From: Pteria penguin
Taxonomy: Eukaryota > Mollusca > Bivalvia > Pterioida > Pteriidae
Assembly: GCA_035048485.1 (NCBI GenBank)
Contig: CM068587.1
Location: forward strand, 25,872,534 to 25,936,533
Direction: 5' to 3'
Length of the DNA stretch: 64,000 nucleotides
A model generated the notes under the pieces. The model was not told the origin of the DNA. It searched no databases and worked only from the letters and a program-made list of their open reading frames with translations. The translations under genes were made by a program, and so were the position numbers. This document shows, piece by piece, positions 22,601-35,992 of the stretch (its first letter is position 1; every line of letters begins with the position of its first letter).

Positions 22601-25533
22601 AGAGCTAACTAAATACATGTAAATGAAACTCGCATTTTTTTTTATGTATATAATAGCAATATAGCAATGTATAAAAGTGTGCTTAAACATCAAATCCCGA
22701 TATTCTACTTGTCTTTTCGGAAATTCCGGTCACCCCATAGTAATTTTCAAAGCTGTTTTTTTTATACATATACATGTACCAAGAGCTCAAACGCACCCGA
22801 CTTACAAACAGAAGAAATACTGTTGAATTATTCAAAGTGACAAGAACAAGTTCTTTATGAATATTTTGTAAATGAAATGCATTTGATCTTCTCTCTATGT
22901 TTACTTTGACAGTGTCACTGTGTGAAATAATCCTTTATGTTGACATACGTCATGCACGAACAAGGTTTCAGTACGATGTTTCAGTGCATATGTGTATCAA
23001 TATTATGTTTGTACCATTAATTGTTCATTTTGATGTACATAGGTTTCAGTATATTCCGAGACAAAAATGTATAAATTAGAATGGTTTAACAACCACAACG
23101 ACCATTTCGAGGTTCAAGATATTTTTTTTTGTACCGAAACGTCTTAATTCTGTACCCAAACGACAATGTACCGAAATATCCTTGCATCGAAACATTTTGT
23201 CTATACTCCCTTATACTTAGTCCAAACGACTTGGAACCTCTGACTAATTATATAAGTAAACATTGCAAAAGACTATGTACAATTAGAAGATGTTTAGTCG
23301 AATATACAAACGAGGTCATGCACACAAGTGAAGATGTGCATATATATCAAACATATTAAAAACAAAACAAAAATCGATCTATCCTTAAGCGAAAGATAGT
23401 CATGGTTAAGAAATAAACTTATACCTTTTGACACGACATACTGTAGCGCAGAAATATTTTTCATATAACGTTATCTCATAAATAAGAGTACACTTAATCT
23501 ATTTATTTTAGCAAATTTCTTTATGTAAAGCACAAATTCTTTAACTTTAGTTGCTGAAATTGAATTTTATGCAAGATTTGTTTAGGGACTATATGTTTGT
23601 TACTGTTTAGGGCGGAAGAACACTTGGGTAACATCGGTTTCCAAATTGGGATGTACGACGGCTTAGGGAAGCTGATTACATCACCTTCCAAAAATCAAGG
23701 CCTCATTAAAAATATAAGAAGAAGCTAATAAATCATTCCTCGTCGTGGGTCAGAATTTCAGTAATGATCAATCAGACAGATCTCCACATGAAAAAAAAAC
23801 TTTGTTCGATTTATATAGAAATATATCAGTACCATAAAATCTTGTTTAATTCACGAGTAATACTTCTTTGTCACTAAATATTCTGGTGTTCACATTGACC
23901 CGTGTAAACTTAAATCTTGTATTATTTTCAGTCGAATTAACGAATAATTTCTTACTTTTAAATATTATTATGAATCAATGTAAATAAAAAAATCCGTGTC
24001 ATTAGCAGTGTTGATAATGAAGATTTTATATCTATATACATGTATAAAATAAATCCACCTTGTATAATAAACGCAATATTATACATTTACAATTCTCTTA
24101 CAATTTATTCTTACAACGAGAACCATTGGTATAGGAAAATAAATCAAATGATTCATATCCGAGTTAAGTCTAATACTTGTTTTTGGAGGTAATGATTCCA
24201 CGAGGAAATAAAGATGCGAATATCATAGACGAAGACCAGCTTTGATAAATGATGGTCATCGTATCACTAGTGGCGATCGTCTACTGAATTGGTCTAAAAG
24301 AATCTGTTGAATGTTGTCTTGAACAGACGTATTGTAATGCCATTTCTATAGATCCAGGATTTTTATCAAAATTCTGGAAATAACAGGGAGAAATGAGAAT
24401 GAATCATGCTATATTTTGATTATGGTGTAGACGATCTGACAATGTGTATAATACCAACGTCCTTTAACAAGCACTGAATTGAAAAATGTTCACAATGTAG
24501 CAAATGTGCAATGTAATAACACCATTTCATAAAGCCATAAAGCCGAAGGAACAAAAACCATAGCGTATTAGTTCATTTGAACAAAAATGCAGACTTACAA
24601 TTTTCACATATTTCCAAAGAGTTGCAATGTTTTTACTCCTCTTTTTTCTTTAAATAAAATCTGATTGCAATACGTTACTACAATGATTAAAATCTATTTA
24701 AAGATACATTTCTCATAAAAAGATAGATAAGAAATGTCAAAAATATATACCAATCAGAAAACTGAAAACCGTTTAAATTGCATTTGTCAGTGTATTCCAA
24801 AAATTTCACAATAATTTATACATAGCTTTTCAAATAAGCCGATGCTTAAGAAGACTCCTTTGATGTATTGCAAGTTACAAATTTGTTCAATTTCAAAAAC
24901 TCTAAACACTATTTCCTACTAACAAACTTACTTATGCAGATTATGTTACAAGTGTTTCAGGCTTTATTGCCAAAGTTATTTGCGTCTCGGTGAATCGATA
25001 GGTCAGTCCGAATTTCCGCTGCCGTAGAAGATAAATCATCGTGACCATCCAGCGGAATTAAGTCTTATACGTGGCATAATTGATTGGAGCTTATCCTTGA
25101 TAAGGTCAAGTTGTCAGCAATTTGTATGTATCAATAAATGTGACTGTAATTGCAATATGAGTTGACCGTTCCATACTTCTATCACCGTATTTTCATTATA
25201 AGTCACAGTGGTTATCTCAACAAGCCAGTAGGACAGCTGACATAAACGGTGATTGATACACGATTCCGACATTATCGACAGATATAGAATTTCCTAATGA
25301 TCTAGATAAACAGCATCTTTTGTGTTGATGTTGCTAAGGCACAAGGTTACTTTTCTTTCCGTTATAAACCCTGCTCTTTATAAAATGTTAAACATAACAG
25401 GAAAGTCACTGATGCAAAATCTCATTTTATACTGTATCATTCTAAATACATGATGTTACAGCTTAAACAAAATCTTTATAACGTTGTCCACCCAAGGAAA
25501 ACCTCGAAAACTAGACTAGACGAGGATTCATAC
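22601..25533. other. AT-rich interval without a recognisable gene
   Basis: Only frames of about 60-76 codons are present. A weak repeated GTACCGAAA motif occurs around 23130-23180. Nothing else stands out. Confidence 0.45.
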
Positions 25534-26112
25534 ATATGGCTGCAGTCCTAACAGAACATACAAATAAGTTGATATTTTATTAAATCACTGAGGATGTCGC
25601 ATTGTATACTGATTTACTAGTAAAGTTAAAAGACACATACATGAAGAGCTTCATATAGCAAATAGAAAACAAAACCCAGATAATATAATACATGAAATGA
25701 AATGACAAGTAATGAAGTATTTATTAATGTCTTTTTATTGCTTTATACTATAATGTAACTAGCATTTATTTTTGGGTATCATTATCACATTTACATTCTT
25801 TTATAATATTTTAATTCTATTTACGTTCATTATAATTATAATTATTGCTTTTGAAAGATAAAGATAGTATTCTTATACTTTAATCCTCATTTCTTTTAAT
25901 CTATTGTCATTCTAATTGCATCATGTTTTTCTCCATTTGTACAATTGCTTTATTATGTACAACAAACAAACGTGGTTGTCAAGCGCGTTAATGCGGTTTC
26001 GAAGCCAAGTTCATGTGGGAATCTACGGTAAAGCAAACGAATGCTCTTCAGTCCTAAGCGCACGAGAATAGCAAACTATACATTAACGCGACGTTAACAT
26101 AATGTTCACTAA
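25534..26112 (-). mobile_element. Decayed relative of the Tc1/mariner-like element at 50570
   Basis: The minus strand of 25970-26110 matches the left part of the 50570-51471 element, including AACATTATGTTAA and the paired GCGTTAA-type motifs. The plus strand at about 25536-25560 (GCAGTCCTAACAGAACAT) matches its other terminus. The end near 26112 has lost part of the terminal repeat. There is no transposase frame. Confidence 0.6.
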
Positions 26113-28317
26113 ATATATACATTATGTCACAAAAATATGCGATTACACAATCAACATAGTAACGACCTACGTAACTTGTTACCGAACTTTTTTATTCACT
26201 TTTCCTCAAATGCAGTGTTTTTCAAGGAAGAAACAAACACAAGTGTTTAAAGTATCGGTGTAAAGATGAATTGATAAAAGTCCGCTTTCCTATCGTATTT
26301 GATATATTGGGATATTTATCTTGAGAAACCAGTACTTTATGCATTGATGCCATGACAATAAAGGTGTATTTATCTGTAGAGAAGTACATTTCTGGTAATG
26401 CATATAAAATATACAATAAAGTAGAAAGTAGTAAGTTATCTAAATAATTAAGTAGCACGGACGAATAAAACTAATGCTTAAAATGATCAATGCTCTGCAA
26501 TCCTGCCAAAATGTACGAAATTGTAAAATGTATATTACATTCTACATTCGTGACCCCATTAAAACTTACAAATGTTCAGTGTTTCTAGTAGTTTTTTTCA
26601 GATTATCAACTTGCAGTAGTCCATACAAGAAATAAGCTCCCGAAATGATGTTTATACTGAACTCATCATGAAATCCTTGCTATTGTTAATCAGAATTAAT
26701 GCTCAACACATGGTTTTCGTTACATTGCAGTCGTTTATCCTTCCACATTTTGTATATTTGATCATCAGTCAACAATGTTTATTTCACTCTGTGTGGGACT
26801 ATAGACCTTGTAGAAACATATATTATTTTATCGACATACGTAGTTTTATGACACATCTACATGAGTTCAACAAAGTAAAATGCATCCTGTGTAAGATAGG
26901 ATCCGAATGATTTTACGGAAGGAATTACATTAGATTATTAAATACAAACCCAAATCACCATAACAACACCGAGGAATGCATTATTTCAATCAATATAAAG
27001 AAAGTAGAATAAGTCACGGCTAACGTAATGACCGATTTGCTAGTCAACAGAATAAGTGCAGTATTCTAAAATAGAATAGTAGTCTATGAAACATGATAAA
27101 AGGAAACACCAGCTTATAGTAAATATCTTTGTCACACGGCAGAATTCGATATATTTTCGTTTGACCAACTCTTGTCTATGAATTAAATATCCTTATTTAA
27201 TACCAAGAATGCTAAACGTGTATGTGTGGATTACTTTGTATGCTTAAAATGGATCTTAGTCCATCCTCTACATTTCTATGTATCAGTGATTGTTGTAATC
27301 TATACGAGGTAATGTAACATGATAAGCTAGGTGTAATGCTTGATTCCTAAGTTTCTGATGCCAAAAACGCATCTGTATTAAAGTCCAACATCTGACAAAA
27401 TTATGCTGTGTGACTTTAACCATTTAATGTACTTTAATATTTGACATTTACATGGCCAATAGGAAAATTCGACTTTACATTCTCCTATAGTAGATTGTTT
27501 CTTTTATTCCAATGAATTTGATAATTTCAAAGTAAAATATAAATAGTAGGGTAATAGAAGTTTTGTGACCTCACATTAACAATTGAACTCTTACGATATG
27601 AACTAGAACATCTTATTGCTTTGTATGCCTTTTATATGGTAAACGACGTTATGTGTAATACTGTGTTTAATCAAAGTGATGGAAATTGAAAGGAGAATGC
27701 CATTCATTAGGTAGCCAAAGGGTTGTGTCTAAATAATTACAGCTTAAATTATTAGGAAACTCTGAATGACCCATAGTAGGATCAAAATGAAAAGAGAAAA
27801 AATCTAGATACATCAATGCAATCGGGAAATGCTATAGAATAGTTGCCTTATATTCTTTCTTTGGCTTGAAGGGAGTAATCTCATATTGGTAATAAAATGA
27901 AATGGTTCGCGAAAGCGCCCTGATCACACGACCAACTGTCCAAATTATTCAAATCAGGTTAGAAAGGAATGGCATGGCAGGATAGGGATGATATTCAAAG
28001 AGAGGTTGCATTGAAGTTTACTAGAAGAATACTTTGCAAGATAATATGACAATATTTTATCTTCTCTGATATTTTCATTCATCTTTTGACTTTTAACACA
28101 ATGGCATAGTACGTTGAACTTCGCGCGAGATCTCACTTTTGCCTTTTACAACTTGCTCTTTCAAAGGGTTGGATAATTGAAAATACATGCCAGATTTTTC
28201 CTGTTTATCAACATATTTCATATCAGTCTGTCGCAAACATTTACAGATTTATGTGCTGCTCCGTTCTATACATACAAACTCACATGCAACCCGCACACGA
28301 AAATGTACTATTATGTG
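26113..28317. other. AT-rich interval without a recognisable gene
   Basis: Short open frames only; no motif, repeat or RNA gene that I can support. Confidence 0.45.
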
Positions 28318-28856
28318 GGAAAAAACGAAGTACCGTAGGGTTAACCATATCTCAGAGTCCATGGAATAAAAGGACAATATCGTGTATAGTGTCATATTCA
28401 GAAAAATGCAAACCCCAATAAAATTGAGGTGAGACCAGGTGCCAGGGAGCATTAAGCGTCCCCCTAGTTGCATACAACACCCGTCGCAAAAGTCATGCAA
28501 CAACTTTTCAAGTCGAGGAAGTAAATACAAAAATATACACATACGAACACATAAAGGAGACAAGAGCACGAAGTCAAATTTTCCTATTAACGGTATGAAA
28601 TGTTGTTTAATTGAAATTCCGGCGTCGGAAATGCACGTTAACAAATGTCTGTATATATACATATTATGTCAAATCATGTATAATAAAAAAAAGTTAAGAT
28701 GGTTAGTTTGTATGGTCAGGTCCTAAAATATCGGTTAACATTCTTGAAAGAGGGATCTGAAATTGCACCAGATCCCTATACAGCCCACAGAACATCGTCA
28801 ATTTCAAACGTTCCTCAATATATCCCTGTGAGTGTAGTTTCATGGCAAATTTATAA
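28318..28856 (-). mobile_element. 5'-truncated PLE-B fragment
   Basis: The minus strand holds decayed C-terminal RT codons (28735-28855), then the full PLE-B 3' untranslated region with the conserved box at 28429-28497, ending in the PLE-B terminus ACCCTACGGTACTTCG near 28325. Similar ends occur at 32592, 43990 and 53690. Confidence 0.8.
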
Positions 28857-29367
28857 ACGAGTTATTCATATGATACCTTGATTGCGTACAATATTATTTC
28901 ATTCCTTTAAGTACATAAGTTAATCTATAATATCCACGCTATACATTATTAAAATTTTTGTATTAGTTGATAGTAAAATATTTGATGACAAAATACATGA
29001 CATTGGTTTTTGTGTATTGTTAACATAATATAAACTAAAGGATTCTGATTAAGAGTTGGATAATAAAATATTTTAAGCTATAAAGAAAAAATTATACACA
29101 ATCACAGTAATGAAAAAAATCATTCATTCATTCAAAGAATGTCTAAAGTGTACTCAAAACAAGATATCTATCAAAATACATAAGGAAATAAAACTCATTT
29201 ACTAGTATTCAGACTTTCCTTCTCTCATTGTTGCATGTTGTATGCTTTCCACCATATTAGAATTATGACTCGAAGCATATATATCAATATACTGCTTTCT
29301 TTTAGGAATTCACATGTAGATGTATTTATCAAATAAATATTGGAATATATATCCGTTGTAATTTTGT
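28857..29367. other. Interval without recognisable features
   Basis: AT-rich sequence with no supported gene or repeat. Confidence 0.4.
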
Positions 29368-29411
29368 GCACCAGATGCGCATTTCGACAACTTATGTATC
29401 TTCAGTGATGT
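29368..29411 (-). ncRNA. Hammerhead ribozyme motif (type I), slightly decayed
   Basis: On the minus strand the core CUGAAGA and GAAA, the AUC cleavage triplet, and a two-pair helix III with a GCGC loop are all present. Helix I pairs UGGUG with a CAUCA-type strand including one wobble. Helix II has lost its first pair (U opposite C). No retrozyme body is recognisable next to it, so it is a fragment. Confidence 0.65.
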
Positions 29412-30009
29412 ATATCAATGGATATTATGAAAAAGTATATCTCACTTAGACAGGAAGTAGAAGGTTTGACCCGGCAACATGACACCACCGAGAAAATATT
29501 AAACCATATACGTAGATGACATCATCATGTTTGATAAATTTTACATCAAATGTAATCTTTTGCTTGTAAAAGACAACACAACCTTAATTTAGCAAATAAC
29601 ATTTTCAAAGGATGAATAATTTATCATTGCATTAGACCAAATTCCAGGATTTGGTAAACAAGGGCATTTAGTGCCGTGCATTAATTTCTCTCCAAGGTTA
29701 CTGACAACGTCGCTTTTAAGTAAAATGAATGTTCTAAATTCGATGAAAATAACACATTATTCCAGACAAGAATACAGACAACCCTATTATTTATATTGAG
29801 ATTTATTTCATTCATAGACCAGATTCAATAAACAACACTTCCTTTAATCCTGATATATATTTATGAGAAATAAATGGAACGTTTTAATCACCCATACCTT
29901 TTAATAGCTTAAAGTTTAATAATAATAATAAAAAAAAGAATTAAACGTATGTCGTAATAATTAGTACATTGGAATAGTATGTATGTGTGCATTGATTTTG
30001 CTTGAATTG

Positions 30010-30400
30010 CTTTCAATGCAAAATACGACAGTAACTGGTGTCACATGATTATAGCACTAACAATAATGTACAACAGTGGACGTTCACGGAGCCCTGAAAT
30101 TCAGCGGGGAGACCAGATGGCGGGAGGAGTGAGCGTCTCCTGTTTGGTTAACCACACCCTTCCCATCTATCATGTAAAAAGCAGAAACATTTAATATAAA
30201 ATAATGGTCATTTTTGTTATCTATCACCTTTTTGTATAAATTGTTTTGGTATTGATGGCGGTTGTGGCTTGCAAACATGAAGACACTTGCTCCTCCAGGA
30301 AAACTAGTCTCATCTTGACATTGTCAAGACCTGTGAATGTCCATTTTGGTACATTGATGGGAGTGCCACAGTGATACATGACACTTATTCCTTTCGTATT
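30010..30400. repeat. Inverted pair of PLE-E 3' ends
   Basis: On the minus strand, 30010-30165 has the PLE-E terminus (GTGTCACATGATTATAGCAC on the plus strand) and the box GAGACGCTCACTCC. A second, more divergent terminus lies in the opposite orientation at about 30320-30400. The roughly 150 bp between them are unassigned. Confidence 0.6.
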
Positions 30401-33381
30401 TTACATTAAGGCAATGTATTTTTAGACGTTGTAAATTGAACGATCCCTCCCTGCTTTTGGTTTGTCAGTTTAAGTGACAGAAATGTCTTGAATCATTAGC
30501 AGGTACCGTTGCCATACAGTAAAATGATTCTGGCGTCTATAATCAATTATCATAATCAACTCAGGTGCGCAGAGTAAATAAATTATGTTTGATCCTATAC
30601 ATCTGTTGTGGCTATCCAAGCTGACGATGATTCCTAACATCTTCTAATATATATATATATTAGAAATTATAAAATTACAGTTTCTAAATGTTCTATTCTT
30701 GGCCATAGAAATACTCATTAGCGAATATGTAATATTAATCGAACTTTGAAGATGAAGATAGCATTTAAGTCATTGTATATAGCGATAGCATAATTGAAGT
30801 CCTACATCATGAGGAAAAGATAGATATCTGTTCTAGAGATATGAATATTAACAGCAGTTTTTTAATGTCTTAAAACAATTATCAAACAGGGAACATACGC
30901 ACATGGCTTTGCAAATTAATAGTATGCATCACTGTGTTATGTAGACACTAGACCATCCTCGACGCTGTTCATTCCGCTTCTTTCATTAAAAAGTGGCGAT
31001 GGCAAACAAAGTAAAAGTCACAGGAGAAATACATAATAGGCTATTTACAATTCCTGGTCGTCTTCATTCATTACCAAATCATAAAATGACGTTCCTGGAA
31101 ATAAATCTGTAGTCAGAATTCTCAGTGGTAATTATTTGGTGAGCTCAGTAATTATCAGGCATGACATGGCATAGTAAATAGTTGGATTAAGTATATAAGG
31201 TGCAAGAAATATATTTTTCTATTTGATTTGTTTGTATCTCAAGGACTAACATACTTTTGGGGAGATTTGGGGTGATAGACAATGAAAGTAAGATGTAAGC
31301 CTGTAATTCACATCTACAATAAAACGGGCATTCTTCTATGTCTATAGATGCTTTTTAGTTTTATCTACAGGAAAATGTATACTCATTTGAATACTGAGGC
31401 TCTTTGTTGCTGAACGCATTTAAAGTCAATGCAGAGCTTTTTTAACAGTAAGTGTTCAGTGCAGCAGTATCAATTTAGTAAAAGACACATGACGTGTCAT
31501 TTGATGGCTGAATTAATCTTATTCATTCAAATAATCTTTACAATTGATACTTATTATTCTTAACACTTTAAAACTGATTACAACGAATATATTTTTACCA
31601 AACTCGTTTAATGCAGAAAATATATCAAGTAGTTTGTAGTGGTTTAAACCTTGCTAATATTTTGACATATTCTTTTCCGGTTAGGAAATATTAAAATACA
31701 TATATTTAGCAAATAAACTATTACAGTGAAACTGATCTATCGACCACCAAAATGAAAATGGGAAAACGGTCACTTTAGACAGGCGACTATCATAATACTT
31801 GTTGATTTTGTATAGAAAATTAGTAGTAAGAAATGAAAAAAAATGAGTGTATGAGAAGATGGTAATTACGTTGGGCTGACTGCATAACGGCTCCATTTAA
31901 GAATTTTGTCTCACTGAATTATACGTTTTATATTAAGCATTATTTTTCCACTTTGTATCAAGGATAGTTATAATGCAGATTACTGAAACCTCACGTTTAC
32001 ACTTATTCATGAAGACGTCTAGGAATCTGAGACAGCTTTGCCTGTTTTGTTTTCCTCATGAATACACTTGGAAAATAACGACATCATTGCGTTAATTTGA
32101 AAGGAAGATTACAACTTTCTACATCCAAAAAAGTCTGTATAATGTTTTGTGCTGAACACGTTAGATAATTTTAATGCTAATCAGAATGTCTAATGCAAAG
32201 ATAAGCAAATTACTCAATTGTAATTTGGTCCCGGAATCTCAGAAATCAGAAATCGAGATTTATTACGACAGTCGGAATAGTGATTTTATTTTTTGTTAAT
32301 AAAGATAGTAAAGTGTTACTGTGAAAACATGTATATCAATACTAATTCATCCTGCCATATAAGCATTTTGACTTTTTTCTCGGTGATGGATACTAAAATG
32401 CGCATTAATTCAGTTCATAATAATTTAAAAGGCAGGATACTAAATGTAATTTTTACATTATTTATCATCATGATATTATTACATCTAATAATATTTTAAA
32501 CATGCCTTTATATCGAATTTTCAACATTTACGACCTTGGAATATACTTTGGTAAAACAAAAACACAAAAAAGTAATAATAATGATTAAAAAACGAAGAAG
32601 TACCGAAGGGTAACCCCATTTTAATAGAAGTGAGACCAGTTGTCCGGGAGGAGTAAGCGTCCCCATATGATAATAATAAAAAAGTAAAACTTAAAAAAAA
32701 AAGTAATAATAACGAAATAAAATAATAAATGAATAAATAAGAAATGAAATAAATAAATACTGTAATCCGTCTCGTATATCCTAAACCACTTCGAGGCGTT
32801 TAAATTCGCGAGGAACGATTATTTGAAAAAAAAATTACTGTATCTGTAGCGGTCATCGTTGAAAGGATACTGGACAGTGATCCGTCACTGAATAAGTTAA
32901 TTATTTACTGAAAAGTAATTAGGCATATATTGAATTCACTCGTGAATGGACCGAATCATTTCTGAAACAAATTGCATACGTTAAACACAAAGGTACAAAA
33001 GCTGCTAGAAAATTATCGGTGGAATTTTACGAATACCATACTTTGTTTCTGATTATAAATATTCGATCATATATACTTGATAATTTTGTGATAGCAGTTA
33101 ATAAAATTATTAAGGAAAATAAATATCTCCACAACTAGTCATCAACTTTGATTAAAAACATGAATCATCCCGGGAGGAAATTGGACTATGCACGAAGAAG
33201 GTCGGTTCAATTATTAATCATAAGCACGAGTAATCGTATGCAAAGGTGTACTAATATAATATCGCAGCAATTCTATTTTAATTTGGTTAAATCACTCCGT
33301 ATACATGTTTGGTTTTACGCATGCATGACTTAGTTCCTAAGATAAAAACTGATATGTCCGCCTGTTTAAGAAAATCAAATC
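30401..33381. other. AT-rich interval with one PLE-B remnant
   Basis: No gene is supported. A short PLE-B 3' fragment lies on the minus strand at about 32592-32668, recognisable by the box GGAGGAGTAAGCGTCCCC and the terminus CGAAGAAGTACCGAAGGG with the middle deleted. Runs of AATA and AAT occupy 32670-32760. Confidence 0.5.
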
Positions 33382-33873
33382 GTGAAAGAAACAAACCATT
33401 TAACAAAATTTGCTTATAATAACAGATGCCAAACCAAAAGAGATGGCAAACAACAGCGTTGTGTCTTATACAGTGCACGGCGACCTCTTACCCCACAGCT
33501 TTTTGATCAAAATAAAACCTCTCAATGTCACCCAAACGTAAATTTGTCCAATGAAAGGGACATGTTTGATTCGGAAAACTATTGGTGCAATGAAGAAACA
33601 ATGTGGCGCTTTGCCAAGATTTTAATACCATACATTGAAGGAATTTGTCATCAAAAATATTTGTCGTTACGCAACGTGCTTTTTGTATATTTGATGTGTT
33701 TGCTGCGCAAAGAAAAGCGTTTTTCAAATGTTTTGATAAGAAGGCGAATGGATGCACAGGAGAGCTACAACCTCTGGAATGTCGCGCAATGCTCATCTAA
33801 AGGAGGAGGTGAAAACACAGTTCACACGATTTTACGCTTAACGTGTCAAAAATCAATTGAAAGATGGGAATGA
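33382..33873 (+). CDS. 163-codon open frame, possible Harbinger-transposase-like fragment
   Basis: This is the longest frame in the central part of the window that is not in a known element. The middle part (ETMWRFAKILIPYIEG and LSLRNVLFV, residues about 70-105) resembles in pattern the helical N-terminal region of HARBI1-like transposases: a helix, 'L.P.IE', then 'LS....V', ending near an FSNV. The DDE catalytic domain is absent, so it would be a fragment or a single exon. A 102-codon antisense frame overlaps it, so chance is not excluded. Without a search I cannot confirm homology. Confidence 0.3.
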   Translation: MKETNHLTKFAYNNRCQTKRDGKQQRCVLYSARRPLTPQLFDQNKTSQCHPNVNLSNERDMFDSENYWCNEETMWRFAKILIPYIEGICHQKYLSLRNVLFVYLMCLLRKEKRFSNVLIRRRMDAQESYNLWNVAQCSSKGGGENTVHTILRLTCQKSIERWE

Positions 33874-34183
33874 TATAAAATCTCTTGAAGTGGACTTCGT
33901 TTTACGACCATTAAACTCCATCACGCGAGGTGGGTTATAAATGCGTAGAAAATACTGAAAAAGAAGTGCCAAGTTATTTAAAACGGAGGATACCGTGTTG
34001 GCATGTTACGCATTTAGTTGACATAAGCTGTGTTTTACTTACGGAGTTATAACTTTTCCGATTAAATTTTAACTGTAGAACATTTTCAATTTTTTTTTCA
34101 ATTTCATATGAACTTCAGACATGATGTATGTTTGACTTATGCTATTTTTGTAATGTGTTAAATAAAAATAGAACATACATACC

Positions 34184-34349
34184 ATTTAATTTCGTGCACC
34201 ATATGCGCATTTCGACAAATTATGTCTCTTCAGTGATACTCGTGGCCAAATGATTGGAATTCTCATAATATTTAAATATTTGAAGAGCAATGTTGACGCC
34301 AAAATGACCGAAAAGTGAACCAAAGAATCCATCTAAGGACAGAGCTATG
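34184..34349 (-). mobile_element. Retrozyme fragment
   Basis: The minus strand matches the last part of the 349-bp retrozyme monomer, including GAATTCTCATAATAT-type sequence and the GTTGACGCCAAAATGACCG segment, followed by a complete hammerhead (34196-34239). It is joined at 34349/34350 to a PLE-A terminus in the opposite orientation. Confidence 0.8.
34196..34239 (-). ncRNA. Hammerhead ribozyme, type I, intact core
   Basis: On the minus strand the order is helix I strand GUAUCA, core CUGAAGA, helix II GACA/UGUC around a UAAUU loop, GAAA, helix III of two pairs with loop GCGC, cleavage triplet AUA, then UGGUGC. Helix I forms six pairs including two G-U wobbles, and may extend past one mismatch. 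Predicted cleavage is between 34202 and 34201 on the minus strand. Confidence 0.85.
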
Positions 34350-34437
34350 TTCTATTATATTATTTATATTCATGTATTGTATAGCTCCATGGTGACTTCT
34401 GCCACATAACTGAGCCGGTAACTCCTCTTTTTTCTTT
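34350..34437 (+). repeat. Solo PLE-A 3' terminus
   Basis: It matches the last 88 bp of the PLE-A ends at 458-545 and 2254-2341, ending in CTCCTCTTTTTTCTTT. Confidence 0.8.
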
Positions 34438-35917
34438 CATAAAGATATTCTTTTGTATAATTTTTATTTGTCTTGAATCTTTTAAACACTGATGATGTTC
34501 TAAAGACATGCTCGCGGTATTTCATTGTCGCAAGAAAGTCATACTCCCGAATATAGAGAAAATAATAGATATATGTCGGTTTGTTTACTTTAAAAGTAAA
34601 TTTTACTACCGGAGTAGTGACACTGTTTGTGGGCTATTGGTTCCAAAAGATATCATCAGCCTATTTATTTGTGGCAAGGGCATGTAGCATATACATTTAA
34701 ACTCGTCGTGACAAAAATTAAAAAATTATTTAGAAAAGGGTATATTTCTCATGCATATTTCGAATCATTCAAATGGGGGTCGGGTGATTTCCTGTTGCTT
34801 TGGTACTTAGTTTATTGGACAGAAGTTTCGGATTAGTAAAGTTTCAGTATCAAACATGCTTGAGCCATCATAATTGAAATTGCCTATCTGGTACAGTAAA
34901 TAATGCATAGTACATGTTTTTAAAATGGTACTTAATGATATCACGTTTATTATCGCTTTATGCTGAAAAAAAACTTTGATTCGTATGATTTTAGTATTAT
35001 AATCTATTATTTTACTCTAACCAGATATGGTATGGAATTATTTATAAATTGTTTGGAATATGTGATATAAATTTAGATACAAAGATATTATAACATTATT
35101 GTTGTCCTTGAAACAATTAATTAAAAATAGAGATTATTTTAAAAAAAGAAACATGTTTCAACAAAAATCATACAATTAGTTTCATTTCTCAAGTATGTTG
35201 ATGTCTATACGTCTGCCGGACTGTTATAATTGCAAGATCTGATAATCGATATGCATTATTGAAACAAGTTCTTATCTGGAGCAAATAAGTCTATGGCACA
35301 GTTTGTTTTGTTATCGGGTAGTCTACCAAGTGAAAAAAGTAAAACAACAAAGAAGATCACGTAAAAGGTATGTGTAGCCAGCCCTTCCCCCTCCCCCATT
35401 AATAGATTCTATCTTCTCTCATCACCAGGGTGCTATACAGTCGATTGATTCATGAATCATGCGCTTGTGAAATGATCATGATAAAAGTGAAGGACAATTA
35501 AATCTAGCAAAATCATATATCAAATATGCCAATTGACGTAAGACGTATTTTTAAAACTTCCACATATTAAATTAAAACTATGACTGAAATATTTTATATC
35601 TTTCTTGAGGGGTTTCTTTGTTTTTACAACGCCTTCTGTCCGAAATATATGATTATCCCTGCACTGATCTATCACCTGTCATGTAAATAATGGGCTCTTG
35701 TTTTGATGAACAATTGGGCTCCACAAAGCAAATATTATAGCAAAAACACGTGTAGAATGTATTTTATTTTAGGCTATGTTCCTTACCCATGGGTATGTAC
35801 TTCTACTGATTGAAACTGATTGAAACTAAATTCTCCATGATTTCAAAGAAATTGACATTCTACTTTCGATGATTTTATAAATAAAAACTTCAAAAATCTT
35901 AAAATGTTTATGTAAAA
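34438..35917. other. AT-rich interval without a recognisable gene
   Basis: No supported features. Confidence 0.45.
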
Positions 35918-35992
35918 TACGAAAGTAACTGGTGTCACATGACTATGGCATTAACAACAATGTACCGTAGTGGACATTCACGGACCCCTGCA
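35918..35992 (-). repeat. Solo PLE-E 3' end
   Basis: The plus strand reads GTAACTGGTGTCACATGACT and later GGACATTCACGGACCCCTG, matching the PLE-E ends at 30010 and 56979. Confidence 0.7.
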
